Below, one piece after another: positions 25,113-33,351 of a stretch of 64,000 nucleotides of DNA. Below the pieces are notes generated by a model. It was not told the origin of the DNA. It saw nothing but the letters and a program-made list of their open reading frames with translations, and did not search any database. The stretch's first letter is position 1. Each line of letters begins with the position of its first letter. The position numbers and the translations under genes were made by a program. Source of the stretch: Bog-756 sp050014755 (lineage in GTDB: Bacteria; Actinomycetota; Acidimicrobiia; Acidimicrobiales; RAAP-2); assembly GCA_050014755.1 (NCBI GenBank), contig JBEKCS010000002.1:1-64000 (forward strand), written 5' to 3'.

Positions 25113-25859
25113 ATGACCGATACCACTCCGGGAACGACCGCCGGTACGCCCCCACCCGCCGATGCCGGCATGGACGACTACTCGGGCGAATTCCGCGCCG
25201 ACTTCCGCTACGAGGACCTGTCCCGCGAGGCGCTGGTGCGCCTGGTGCGCGAGTACGCCCAGGCCGTCCACATCCTCGACCGGTCGATGTGCGCGGCCAT
25301 CGGGATGTCCCACGGTCTGGAGGAGATGGAACGCCTCGCCATCGAGGAATGGCGGGGGGCGAGCCCCGTCTACGGACAGCGGCTCCGCCGGATCATGGGT
25401 GTGCACGGCGACACGGTGGAGGACATCTTCAAGGTCCTCCAGCTCGACCCCGGCTTCCCCCACCACTATCTGGACGTCCGCTACGAGGTGGTCGACGAGC
25501 GGCACGGTTTCTTCGAGTTGGCCTACTGCGGCGCGCTCATGGACGCCGAACCGTGGGGGGACAAGATGGTGACGGGCATGTGCCACCACATCGAGGACGG
25601 CACCTTCGACGTCACCGCCCAGGCCATCAACCCGAAGGCCCACATCCGCCACGTGCACCGTCCGCCCCGGGTCCCGTCGGACCGCTCGCCCCACTGCCGG
25701 TGGGAGCTGACCATCGACGACGACAACGAGACATTGGACGAGGCGGACATCACCAAGATCACGAGGATGACCACGGCGGCCACCTTCGAGTTCCCCCCGA
25801 TGCGCGACGGGACCCCCCACGTGCCGACCGGTCCCGACCCGGTGCCGGAGGCACCGTGA
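25113..25859 (+). CDS. Conserved hypothetical protein of the CYP51 locus
   Basis: A 248-residue soluble protein without a signal peptide or membrane helix. Notable stretches are MCHHIEDGTFDVTAQAINPK and VHRPPRVPSDRSPHCRWEL, which are rich in His and Cys. They faintly resemble the L-2-amino-thiazoline-4-carboxylate hydrolase-like family (low certainty). It is the first gene of the plus arm. It appears leaderless (TATAGT then eight bases then ATG) and its stop overlaps the TetR GTG start. The function is not established. Confidence 0.75.
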   Translation: MTDTTPGTTAGTPPPADAGMDDYSGEFRADFRYEDLSREALVRLVREYAQAVHILDRSMCAAIGMSHGLEEMERLAIEEWRGASPVYGQRLRRIMGVHGDTVEDIFKVLQLDPGFPHHYLDVRYEVVDERHGFFELAYCGALMDAEPWGDKMVTGMCHHIEDGTFDVTAQAINPKAHIRHVHRPPRVPSDRSPHCRWELTIDDDNETLDEADITKITRMTTAATFEFPPMRDGTPHVPTGPDPVPEAP

Positions 25860-26503
25860 CCGCCGTCGCGTCGCTCCCCGAGGACGGGTCCCCGGTCGTC
25901 GACGTCGAGGCGACCAGGCGACGGCTGACGGCGCGCCAGGCCGGGGTGGCGGCGAATCTGGTGCGGGCGGCCGAGGAGGAGACCGAGGAGCTCGGCTATG
26001 CCGGGCTGACCGTGCGGGGCGTGGCCAAGCGGGCGGGTGTGGCACCGGCCACCGCGTACACCTACTTCAGCTCCAAGGACCACCTCCTGGCCGAGGTCCT
26101 GTGGCGGCGGATGGAGGCGCTGCCTGCGGTGGACACCGACAGCGCCCTGCCCCTGGCCGACCGCGTCGAACACGCCGTGCGGGACATGATCCCCTTTGCC
26201 GCCGAGCACCCGGCCCTCATCGACGCCTGCACCCTGGCCCTGGTGAGCCCGAATCCCGACGTCGCCCACCTGCGCGACCGGATCGGCGCCCTCACCCGCC
26301 GCCGCCTGACGGCTGCGGTCGGACCCGGTGTCGACCCGCTGGTGGTCCGGGTCCTCGAGACCTCCTATTCGGGTGCCCTGCTGGCCGCCGGTACCGGCCA
26401 CTGGTCGTTCCTCGACATCCCCGCCTTCGTGGCCGAGGCGGCCACCCTCCTCGTGCGTGGCGCGGTCAGGGACGCGGCCACCACCTCAGGCGATCGGCGA
26501 TGA
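25856..26503 (+). CDS. TetR-family transcriptional regulator
   Basis: A 215-residue TetR-type repressor. The N-terminal helix-turn-helix is LTVRGVAKRAGVAPATAYTYF, followed by SSKDHLLAEVL. The C-terminal ligand domain is all helical. GTG 25856 is supported by GGAGG five bases upstream and overlaps the preceding stop (GTGA). The P450 gene start overlaps its own stop (ATGA). It probably controls the palindrome at 25089-25112 and responds to a sterol- or lipid-derived ligand (inference). Confidence 0.93.
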   Translation: MTAVASLPEDGSPVVDVEATRRRLTARQAGVAANLVRAAEEETEELGYAGLTVRGVAKRAGVAPATAYTYFSSKDHLLAEVLWRRMEALPAVDTDSALPLADRVEHAVRDMIPFAAEHPALIDACTLALVSPNPDVAHLRDRIGALTRRRLTAAVGPGVDPLVVRVLETSYSGALLAAGTGHWSFLDIPAFVAEAATLLVRGAVRDAATTSGDRR

Positions 26504-27705
26504 CCACCACCGAGGTACGCGGACCCGTCGTCTACAACCCCTACGCCTACGACATGCACGAGGACCCGTATCCGACCTACGCACGGCTGCGGGCCGAAGC
26601 CCCGGTGTACCGCAGCGACGAGTTCGACTTCTGGGCGCTGTCCCGCCATGGGGACGTCCTGGCCGCGTTCCGCAATGTCGACGCCTTCTCCAACTCACAC
26701 GGCGTGTCGCTCGATCCCAGCGCCTTCGGCCCCGAGGCCCACCGGACCATGTCCTTCCTGGCTCTCGACCCGCCCAAGCACACCCGGATGCGGTCGCTGG
26801 TGGGCAAGGGGTTCACGCCGACCAAGGTGGGGGCGATGGAGGACCGGATCCGCGAGATCACCCTCCAGCACCTGGAGCCCGCCCTCGAGCGGGGCTCATT
26901 CGACTTCATCGAGGACTTCGCCGGCAAGGTCCCGATGGACGTGATCTCGGAGCTCATCGGAGTGCCGACCGCCGACCGCGCCGAGCTGCGCCGACTGGCC
27001 GACCTGGTCCTCCACCGCGACGACGGCGTCTACGACGTGCCCGCCGAGGGGATGGAGGCCGCACTGGATCTGGTCGTCTACTACCAGTCGATGGTGGACG
27101 AACGCCGGAAGAAACGTCGCGACGACCTGACCTCGGCCCTGCTCGACGCCGAGATCGACGGCGACCGGCTGGATGACCAGGAGATCGTGGCCTTCCTCTT
27201 CCTCATGGTGGTGGCCGGCAACGAGACGACCACCAAGCTGCTCGGCAACGCCTGGTACTGGGGATGGCGGAATCCCGACGAACGGGCCAAGCCCTTCGCC
27301 GACGCCGACCGGGTGTCCGACTGGGTGGAGGAGACCCTCCGCTACGACACCTCCAGCCAGATGCTGCTGCGGGTGACCCGCCAACCCGTCGAGTTGCACG
27401 GGACCACGGTGCCCGAGGGCGAACGGGTCCTCCTGCTGGTCGGATCGGCCAACCGGGACGGGTCGGTCTTCGCCGACCCCGACCGCTACGACCTGGACCG
27501 GGACACCTCCCGGCTGGTCAGCTTCGGCAGCGGCCGGCACTTCTGCATGGGTGCGCCCCTGGCCCGGCTCGAGGCCAGGGTCGGGCTGTCGGAGCTGGTG
27601 GCCAGGGTCGCCGATTACGACATCGACGTCGACGGCATCCAGCGTGTCCACTCGATCAACGTCCGGGGTCTGGCCGCGCTCCCGACCTCGGTGGCGATGC
27701 GCTGA
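26500..27705 (+). CDS. Cytochrome P450, CYP123-like
   Basis: A 401-residue P450. DVISELIGVP, the I-helix AFLFLMVVAGNETTTKLLGN, VEETLRYDTSSQ and the heme loop FGSGRHFCMGAPLARLEA are intact. These segments and the C-terminal RVHSINVRG are very close, as I remember them, to M. tuberculosis CYP123 (Rv0766c), which has the same neighbours. It is coupled to TetR (ATGA) and to the next SDR (TGATG). The likely electron donor is the ferredoxin at 29923. The substrate is unknown, probably a sterol or lipid. Confidence 0.94.
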   Translation: MTTTEVRGPVVYNPYAYDMHEDPYPTYARLRAEAPVYRSDEFDFWALSRHGDVLAAFRNVDAFSNSHGVSLDPSAFGPEAHRTMSFLALDPPKHTRMRSLVGKGFTPTKVGAMEDRIREITLQHLEPALERGSFDFIEDFAGKVPMDVISELIGVPTADRAELRRLADLVLHRDDGVYDVPAEGMEAALDLVVYYQSMVDERRKKRRDDLTSALLDAEIDGDRLDDQEIVAFLFLMVVAGNETTTKLLGNAWYWGWRNPDERAKPFADADRVSDWVEETLRYDTSSQMLLRVTRQPVELHGTTVPEGERVLLLVGSANRDGSVFADPDRYDLDRDTSRLVSFGSGRHFCMGAPLARLEARVGLSELVARVADYDIDVDGIQRVHSINVRGLAALPTSVAMR

Positions 27706-28532
27706 TGCCGAGGTTCCCGCCCAACCCACCACGGCGGCCCGCCGTGGTGACCGGAGCCTCGTCCGGGATCGGCCGGGCCACGGCGGCCGCACTGGCCGCA
27801 CTCGGGCACCCCGTGGTCCTCGGTGCCCGCCGGGTCGGTGAGTGCGAGGAGGCGGCGGCGGCCATCCGTGCCGACGGGGGCGAGGCGGTTGCCGTCCACC
27901 TCGACCTGGCCGACGACCTGTCCGTCGAGCGGTTCGCCGGGGAGGCCGTCGACGTGCTCGGGGAGATCGAGATCGTGGTGTCCAATGCAGGGCAGAACAT
28001 GGCCGGGTCGGTGCTCGACACCGAGGCCGCAGCCCTCGACGCCGTCCTGTCCGTCAACGTGACCGGCACCCACCGCCTGGTGAGGGCCCTGCTCCCGGGC
28101 ATGGTGGCTCGCCAGCGGGGTGACTTCGTCTTCGTGACCTCGGACGTGGCGGAACGCCCGCGACCGACGATGGCCGCCTACGTCACCTCGAAGTGGGGAC
28201 TCGAGGGGTACGTACGGTCGCTGCAGATGGAGCTGGAGGGATCCGGTGTGCGGGCCACCATCCTCCGCCCCGGTCCGACCGTCACCGGCATGGGCATGGA
28301 CTGGGACCCGGACGTGACCGCCGCGGTCATCGAGCAGTGGGCGGCGTGGGGATTCGCGCGCCACTCCAACTTCATGCGGCCGGCCGGCGTGGCCCAGGCC
28401 GTGTGCGCGGTGGTCGGTCTGCCGAGGGGCGTCCACGCCACCGTCATCGAATTGCAGCCAGAGGGGCCGATCACGCCGCGGAACCTCACGGACGACACGG
28501 ACGACACGGACGACTCAGGAGGAACACAGTGA
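27705..28532 (+). CDS. SDR-family oxidoreductase of the CYP51 locus
   Basis: A 275-residue short-chain dehydrogenase. TGASSGIGRATA binds NAD(P), SNAGQNMAG is the NAG motif, and FVTSDVAERPRPTMAAYVTSK holds catalytic Ser, Tyr and Lys. The ATG overlaps the P450 stop (TGATG). The C-terminal tail is acidic (TDDTDDTDDSGG) and coded by a 9-bp repeat. It corresponds by position to Rv0765c. It probably oxidises the hydroxyl product of one of the P450s (inference). Confidence 0.93.
   Translation: MPRFPPNPPRRPAVVTGASSGIGRATAAALAALGHPVVLGARRVGECEEAAAAIRADGGEAVAVHLDLADDLSVERFAGEAVDVLGEIEIVVSNAGQNMAGSVLDTEAAALDAVLSVNVTGTHRLVRALLPGMVARQRGDFVFVTSDVAERPRPTMAAYVTSKWGLEGYVRSLQMELEGSGVRATILRPGPTVTGMGMDWDPDVTAAVIEQWAAWGFARHSNFMRPAGVAQAVCAVVGLPRGVHATVIELQPEGPITPRNLTDDTDDTDDSGGTQ
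28488..28514. repeat. 9-bp x 3 tandem repeat at the 3' end of the SDR gene
   Basis: Three perfect copies of ACGGACGAC encode an Asp/Thr tail. As with the SRAP gene repeat, the unit keeps the reading frame. The ribosome site of cyp51 (AGGAGGA) follows directly. Confidence 0.95.
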
Positions 28533-29923
28533 TGGCCATCGACATCGGGCAACGGCAGCCGGCGCGAGTCTCGGGAGGCGAGGGGGAGACCGGCCACCTC
28601 GAGGAGCTCCGGGTCGATCCGATCGGGCTGATGAACCGGGTGCGCGAGGAGTGCGGCGACGTCGGCATCTTCCGCCTCGCCGACCGGGACGTGGTCCTGT
28701 TGAGCGGAGCCCGGGCCAACGAGCTGTTCTTCCGGTCACCGGAGGAGGTGCTCGACCAGGCCGAGGCCTACCCGTTCATGACTCCGGTGTTCGGCGAAGG
28801 GGTGGTGTTCGACGCACCTCCCGAGCGCCGCCGCGAGATGCTCCACAACCAGGCGCTGCGGGACAAATTCATGCGGGGCCACGCCGCCACCATCGCCGGC
28901 GAGGTGGAGGCCATGGTCGCCGCGTGGGACGACGAGGGCGAGATCGACCTGCTGGACTGGTTCGCCGAGTTGACCATCTACACCTCCTCGGCCTGCCTCA
29001 TCGGCAAGCGGTTCCGCAACGAGCTCGACCAGCGGTTCGCCCGGCTCTACCACGACCTCGAGCAGGGCACCGACGCCATCGCCTACGTCGACCCCTACGC
29101 CGACATCGAGAGCTTCCACCGACGCGACGCCGCACGGGTCGGCCTGGTGGAGCTGGTCCAGGGGATCATGGAGCGCCGGGCGGGCGGACCGGTGGTGCCC
29201 GACGACGAACGGGACCTCCTCGACGTGCTGATGTCGATCAAGAATCCCGACGGGACCGACCGCTTCCTGCCGGACGAGGTGACCGGCATGTTCATCTCGA
29301 TGATGTTCGCCGGCCACCACACCACGTCGGGTACGGCGGCATGGACGCTCATCGAGCTACTGCGCAACGAGGGCGAGATGTCCATCGTCGACGACGAGCT
29401 CGCCGAGCTGTACGCCGACGGGGCCGAGGTCAGCTATCAGGCCCTGCGCGAGATGCCCCGGGTCGAGTCCGCCATCAAGGAGGCACTCCGGCTCCACCCG
29501 CCGCTCATCCTCCTGCTGCGGGTGGCCAAGGAGGATCTCGAGTGTGAGGGCTTCGCCATCCGGGCCGGTCAGATGGTCGGGGCCAGCCCGTCGGTGTCGA
29601 ACCGGATCGCCGAGGACTTCCCCGAGCCGGACGCCTTCCGGCCCGCCCGCTACCTCGAGCCGCGCGAGGAGGACCGGACCAACCCGTGGACCTGGATCCC
29701 CTTCGGCGCCGGGCGTCACCGGTGCGTGGGCCAGGCGTTCGCCATGATGCAGCTCAAGGCCATCTTCTCGGTCCTGCTGCTCGACTGGGAGTTCGAGCTG
29801 GCCCAGCCGGCGGAGACCTACCGCAACGACCACTCGAAGATGGTCGTCCAGCTTCAGCAACCATGTGTCGTCCGCTACCGTCGCCGGGCGGTGGCACGCA
29901 GCTCCAAGGGGACCCCGGCCTGA
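28532..29923 (+). CDS. cyp51: Sterol 14-alpha-demethylase CYP51
   Basis: A 463-residue P450 that closely follows M. tuberculosis CYP51. The B'-helix segment AYPFMTPVFGEGVVFDA, ELTIYTSSACLIGKRFR, the I-helix FISMMFAGHHTTSGTA and the heme loop FGAGRHRCVGQAFA are all present. HHTTSGTA is the CYP51-specific active-site motif. ATG 28532 follows AGGAGGA. The ferredoxin start overlaps its stop (TGATG). CYP51 removes the 14-alpha-methyl group of sterols. The true bacterial substrate is uncertain because no sterol-synthesis gene is in the window. Confidence 0.97.
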   Translation: MAIDIGQRQPARVSGGEGETGHLEELRVDPIGLMNRVREECGDVGIFRLADRDVVLLSGARANELFFRSPEEVLDQAEAYPFMTPVFGEGVVFDAPPERRREMLHNQALRDKFMRGHAATIAGEVEAMVAAWDDEGEIDLLDWFAELTIYTSSACLIGKRFRNELDQRFARLYHDLEQGTDAIAYVDPYADIESFHRRDAARVGLVELVQGIMERRAGGPVVPDDERDLLDVLMSIKNPDGTDRFLPDEVTGMFISMMFAGHHTTSGTAAWTLIELLRNEGEMSIVDDELAELYADGAEVSYQALREMPRVESAIKEALRLHPPLILLLRVAKEDLECEGFAIRAGQMVGASPSVSNRIAEDFPEPDAFRPARYLEPREEDRTNPWTWIPFGAGRHRCVGQAFAMMQLKAIFSVLLLDWEFELAQPAETYRNDHSKMVVQLQQPCVVRYRRRAVARSSKGTPA

Positions 29924-30117
29924 TGAAGATCGTCGTCGACCACGACCTCTGCCAGGGACACGGCGTCTGCGAGTCCGAGGCCCCCGAGGTGTTCGCGGTG
30001 GGCCGGGACCACCTGGTCGCCGTCCTCGATCCCGACCCACCCGAAGGGGAGCGGACGGCCGTGGAGACCGCTGTCCGCTTCTGCCCCACCCACGCGCTCG
30101 CCATCGTCGACGACTGA
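29923..30117 (+). CDS. 3Fe-4S-type P450 ferredoxin
   Basis: A 64-residue ferredoxin with D-x-C-Q-G-H-G-V-C, where the second cysteine of a 4Fe-4S motif is replaced by His, and a distal CPTHAL Cys. This is the C-x2-H-x2-C...C pattern of the ferredoxins that serve actinobacterial P450s, such as Rv0763c beside CYP51. It is translationally coupled to cyp51, so it should pass electrons to CYP51 and perhaps the CYP123-like P450. The reductase is not encoded here. Confidence 0.95.
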   Translation: MKIVVDHDLCQGHGVCESEAPEVFAVGRDHLVAVLDPDPPEGERTAVETAVRFCPTHALAIVDD

Positions 30118-30216
30118 CCGATACGCGCGCCGGCGAACCGCCATCCGCCCGACCCGGCGCCGACGACCTGGCGCAACCGACCGCTACACACCCGATGCCA
30201 AGACAAGGAGCAACCC

Positions 30217-30798
30217 GTGCCGTCCTACCCCCGCAGTGAACTCGAAGCGACGATGCAACGCTGGCTGGACCTGAACCGCCGGTGCGAGGAGGAGCTGAAC
30301 TGGCTGCCCTTGGCCGACATGTACACCGAGGACGCCACCTACGGCTGGAACGTCGGACCCAACGACGAGTTCATGGCCGTGGGTCGCGACCAGATCCGCG
30401 AGTACGCCGTCGGGCTGGAGATGCAGGGCCTCGGTGGTTGGACCTATCCGTACCAGCGGATCCTCATCGACGAGGTCCAGGGCGAGATCCTCGGGCTGTG
30501 GAGGCAGATCGCCGACGCCACCCGGCCCGACGGCAGCCACTACGAGATCGCCGGACTGGGTGGGAGTTGGTTCCGCTACGGCGGCAACCACCAGTGGAGC
30601 TGGCAGCGCGACTTCTTCGACGTGGGAAACGCCACCGCCACCTACATCGAGATGATCCAGGCCGACGCCCTCAGCCCGGGGATGAAGGCCCGCATGGAGT
30701 CGATGGGGTCCGGCCGCCAGCCCGGGCACTATCCGGTGGGCCAGGCGCCGGTCGGCCTGTGGGACGGCGTGGAGCCGACCGTCCTCGACGGCGCCTGA
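30217..30798 (+). CDS. NTF2-like (SnoaL-type) protein
   Basis: A 193-residue protein with the NTF2 cone-fold pattern: an N-terminal helix (MQRWLDLNRRCEEELNW), DMYTEDATYGWNVGP, and strands such as GSHYEIAGLGGSWFRYGG. Related proteins act as steroid isomerases or polyketide cyclases, and an NTF2-like protein (Rv0760c) lies near CYP51 in M. tuberculosis. GTG 30217 is supported by AAGGAG. It is about 100 bp after the ferredoxin and probably belongs to the locus. The reaction is unknown. Confidence 0.82.
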   Translation: MPSYPRSELEATMQRWLDLNRRCEEELNWLPLADMYTEDATYGWNVGPNDEFMAVGRDQIREYAVGLEMQGLGGWTYPYQRILIDEVQGEILGLWRQIADATRPDGSHYEIAGLGGSWFRYGGNHQWSWQRDFFDVGNATATYIEMIQADALSPGMKARMESMGSGRQPGHYPVGQAPVGLWDGVEPTVLDGA

Positions 30799-30864
30799 CG
30801 CTGCGTCGGGCGCCCGGTCAGCCAGGGCGGAACCGGCCAACCCGAACTCGGTTCCACCTACGCG

Positions 30865-30904
30865 AAAGCGCCCGTCCCACGAACTGACGGGGATCGGGCG
30901 CTTT
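30865..30904 (-). terminator. Bidirectional intrinsic terminator
   Basis: AAAGCGCCCG and CGGGCGCTTT form a 10-bp stem around an inner TCCC/GGGA stem-loop. It ends the plus-strand CYP51 operon 67 bp after the NTF2-like gene. It would equally end any minus-strand transcript from the non-coding region to its right. The A and T ends of the stem give short U-tracts in either direction. Confidence 0.8.
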
Positions 30905-31175
30905 GCTTCACTTGTACTCCGAGAACGGATCGCCTGGGGAAATGGCTCCCATTGGGACTTCCTTGTCCCGTGCCGTTGCAACGCTCCCACTCCGAGCTGC
31001 TTGCGCTGGGTCTACCGGGGCCTACCGGGATCTCTCCCGTACAATCCCCTGCCATCCGCTCTCAGGATGGCCCTCCATGTCGACTGCCCATAAGCGCCTC
31101 CTTCCGGGACCCTTCCGGATCCCTCACCATCAGTATGGACCCGGAGCCTCGGCAGAAACAGGGCCGAACTACTTG
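30905..31175. other. Unexplained non-coding stretch
   Basis: About 270 bp with no credible coding frame and lower GC than its neighbours. It holds short direct repeats (CTACCGGG twice near 31013-31035; CCTTCCGG twice near 31102-31125) and is closed on the left by the strong terminator at 30865-30904, so a minus-strand small RNA is conceivable. I checked for hallmarks of RNase P RNA, tmRNA and SRP RNA and did not find them. Confidence 0.4.
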
Positions 31176-31203
31176 TTTCGACACGGTGCCGAGCGGATAG
31201 CGT
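31176..31203 (+). promoter_or_regulatory. Possible promoter of the SGNH esterase gene
   Basis: TTTCGA and TAGCGT are spaced by 16 bp and lie about 65 bp upstream of the ATG at 31269. The match to the consensus is moderate. Confidence 0.3.
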
Positions 31204-31268
31204 CGGCCTTTCGAACCACGCGAGGTCCCGACGGGCCGGGCAGGACCTCAACGACAACGAGGGAGTCC

Positions 31269-32120
31269 ATGAGCTTCTCCGGGCGCGTCGCCGCCGTCGC
31301 GGTCGTCGGGTTGGCACTGCTCACGACGTCATGCGCGTCGGCCGGCCACAGCTCGTCGAACTCCCCGACCTCCGCCCCCGCAACGGTGGCTCCCGCTGGA
31401 GCCACGTACGTCGCCATGGGCAGTTCGTACGCCGCCGGCATCGGCATCCCCGACGCGAGGGGAGGATCCTGCGATCGCTCGACCCACAACTACCCGAGCC
31501 TCGTCGCCGCTGCGCTCAAGCTGACCCTCGACGACGTGTCGTGTTCGGGCGCGACGACGGCGAACGTGCTCACGACGACCCAGTACGGCAACCCTCCTCA
31601 GGTCGACGCCGTCACCTCGGGCACGGCACTGGTCACCTTCACCGTGGGCGGAAACGACATCGGCTACGTGGCGACGGCGTTCGCGTGCGGCGGGCAGAGC
31701 TCCGGATGCGCCGTGGATCAGGCGCAGATGTCCTCGGCGCTGACGGCGCTCCGGATCTCGTTGACCGCGGTGGTCAGCACCATCCGCTCCAGGGCGCCGT
31801 CGGCGAAGATCGTCCTCGTCACCTACCCGAGGCTGGTCCCGCCGACCACCTGTCCCGCTCTCGACTACACGGTCCGAGGCAGTCAGATCGTCGGTTCGAT
31901 GGGTGAGGACCTCGAGCAGGTCTTCCTCGAGGTGGCACGCAGCACCCACGTACTCCTGGCCGATCCCTATGCCATCGGGTCGGGACACGGGCCGTGCGCA
32001 CCGGCCCCGGAACGAAGGGTCGCCGGGCACACGGTGACCGTGGGCTTCCCCTATCACCCGACCGCCCAGGGGCACATCGAGATGGCATCCCTCGTAGAGC
32101 AGGCCCTCGGTCAGAAGTAG
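31269..32120 (+). CDS. Secreted SGNH/GDSL-family hydrolase (lipoprotein)
   Basis: A 283-residue protein with a lipoprotein signal: a hydrophobic segment, then LTTSC. The mature part is an SGNH hydrolase: block I MGSSYAAG (nucleophile Ser), block III VGGNDIGY, and block V HPTAQGH with the catalytic His. Paired cysteines (SCDRS, VSCSG, FACGG, GCAVD) suggest disulfides outside the cell. It probably acts as a surface esterase or lipase. GGGAG four bases before ATG 31269 supports the start. Confidence 0.92.
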   Translation: MSFSGRVAAVAVVGLALLTTSCASAGHSSSNSPTSAPATVAPAGATYVAMGSSYAAGIGIPDARGGSCDRSTHNYPSLVAAALKLTLDDVSCSGATTANVLTTTQYGNPPQVDAVTSGTALVTFTVGGNDIGYVATAFACGGQSSGCAVDQAQMSSALTALRISLTAVVSTIRSRAPSAKIVLVTYPRLVPPTTCPALDYTVRGSQIVGSMGEDLEQVFLEVARSTHVLLADPYAIGSGHGPCAPAPERRVAGHTVTVGFPYHPTAQGHIEMASLVEQALGQK

Positions 32121-32279
32121 CCCCCCGGTCGGAGGTAGCAGAAGCACCGGCGGATCCGGGCCGGCGTTCACCCCGGGGGAGCCCGGTTCTCCCGTCGCCG
32201 GACGACCCTCAGTGCCGCCTCGCCAGCCTTGTTCCGGAGTCCTCGGCCACCGTCGACCGTCTGACTAGCGACGGCCGGT

Positions 32280-32507
32280 TCAGCCCTGGCGTTGATCCCG
32301 GAGGCGCTCGATCTGGCGGAGCTTCGACTGGGCGATCAACCAGTCGCCGCACCGGGCGACCTGGCGTTCGGCCGGCGTGTGATGAGCGCCCGCCGGTCCA
32401 TCGGTCCGGGATCCACACCGTCGGCACACCGACATGCGCCCGTTCGTCTCCGGAGCATGGTGCTCGTCGAGTCGAGTGCCTGCTTCCACTTCGCCTGTCA
32501 TGGACAT
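32280..32507 (-). CDS. Small zinc-ribbon-like protein
   Basis: A predicted 75-residue protein. The informative part is the C-terminal 50 residues: CRRCGSRTDGPAGAHH, then VARCGDWLIAQSKLRQIERL. Cys-x2-Cys with later His-His and Cys could bind one zinc. The ribosome site GGGAGGAG just before ATG 32507 is strong; ATG 32501 has even better spacing. A shorter start at 32435 gives only the zinc-like part. I do not recognise the family. The gene stands alone between two plus-strand genes for exported proteins. Confidence 0.55.
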   Translation of the reverse strand: MSMTGEVEAGTRLDEHHAPETNGRMSVCRRCGSRTDGPAGAHHTPAERQVARCGDWLIAQSKLRQIERLRDQRQG

Positions 32508-32754
32508 GCTCCTCCCTTCAGCCGCACCAGGTCGACCGGCCGCACCGGGCCCGGATCCCCGTCGGTGCGGGAGGGATGCGATCGGGCCCGGACAAGCCCG
32601 TCGCCGCTACCACCACTGTAGACCTCACCGTCCGAGCCGGTGCCCACGCCGCCTGCAGTCCGGGCTGGCCCCCGGCGGGTCCGGACGGGGCCGGGGATCC
32701 AATTGCGTCCTTTCGACCCTGTCCCCCCTCCGCTCGCGGTGGGACACTGCCGGA

Positions 32755-33312
32755 GTGAACCGATCCATCGCATGCGGAGTCACTGCGGCAGTGGTGGCCA
32801 TCGTGCTGGCCGCCTGCGGTGGGTCGCCACAGGCGCAAGGGCACCCCAAGGCCGCTTCCCATTTGCCGTCGACGACCAGTCCCACTGCCACTGCCAGGAC
32901 GACGGTCCCGGCAGGAGCCTCGACCACGGTGCCGGCACCACCACCTTCCACCCTTCCGCTTCCCACCTTGACCATTGCCAGCTGGACCGGCCGGGACCCG
33001 GTCACCGTCTATTTCTCCGGAGACGCGGGGAACGTCGCCACCGGGCTCACCTGGTCGGTCTGGAACCAGACCGAGGCGGTCGGGCACGGGACGAGGCGAG
33101 AATTGGGTTGCGTCCCGAACTGCGCCGAGGGAACGTCGACGCCGTATCCGGTGACCCTCACGCTCACCGACGTGACGAACGGAGCGTTCACCTCCATCCT
33201 CGAGCAGACGGCCGACGGGAAGGGGACGACCGAGACGTTCGACTCACCTCCCCTCGCCCAGGGGGTCTGCACAACCGACAACGAGGACAGCTGCGTGTTC
33301 GTCGTGCCCTGA
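32755..33312 (+). CDS. Putative lipoprotein of unknown function
   Basis: A 185-residue exported protein. It has a signal sequence ending in the lipobox LAAC, a Pro/Thr/Ser-rich linker (about 30-70) and a small beta-rich domain. That domain has four cysteines, two in GCVPNCAEG and two in GVCTTDNEDSC, which probably form disulfides. No family is recognised. GTG 32755 is preceded by CGGA only. The 32508-32754 gap to its left shows nothing clear beyond possible promoters. Confidence 0.65.
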   Translation: MNRSIACGVTAAVVAIVLAACGGSPQAQGHPKAASHLPSTTSPTATARTTVPAGASTTVPAPPPSTLPLPTLTIASWTGRDPVTVYFSGDAGNVATGLTWSVWNQTEAVGHGTRRELGCVPNCAEGTSTPYPVTLTLTDVTNGAFTSILEQTADGKGTTETFDSPPLAQGVCTTDNEDSCVFVVP

Positions 33313-33351
33313 GGTCTCCAGGCGTGACTTCTCCGGCGTAGGTTGTCCGGT

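Noticed and set aside
30905..31268. RNase P RNA, tmRNA or SRP RNA in the gap before the esterase gene
   Set aside because: The conserved cores of these RNAs (GAGGAAAGTCC of RNase P, the tRNA-like ends of tmRNA, the GGAAGCAGC loop of SRP RNA) are absent; the lone AGAAACAG match near 31154 is not enough.
30903..31268. Upstream extension of the esterase gene to about 405 codons
   Set aside because: The extension has no signal peptide, precedes a clear lipoprotein signal, and a good ribosome site lies directly before ATG 31269.
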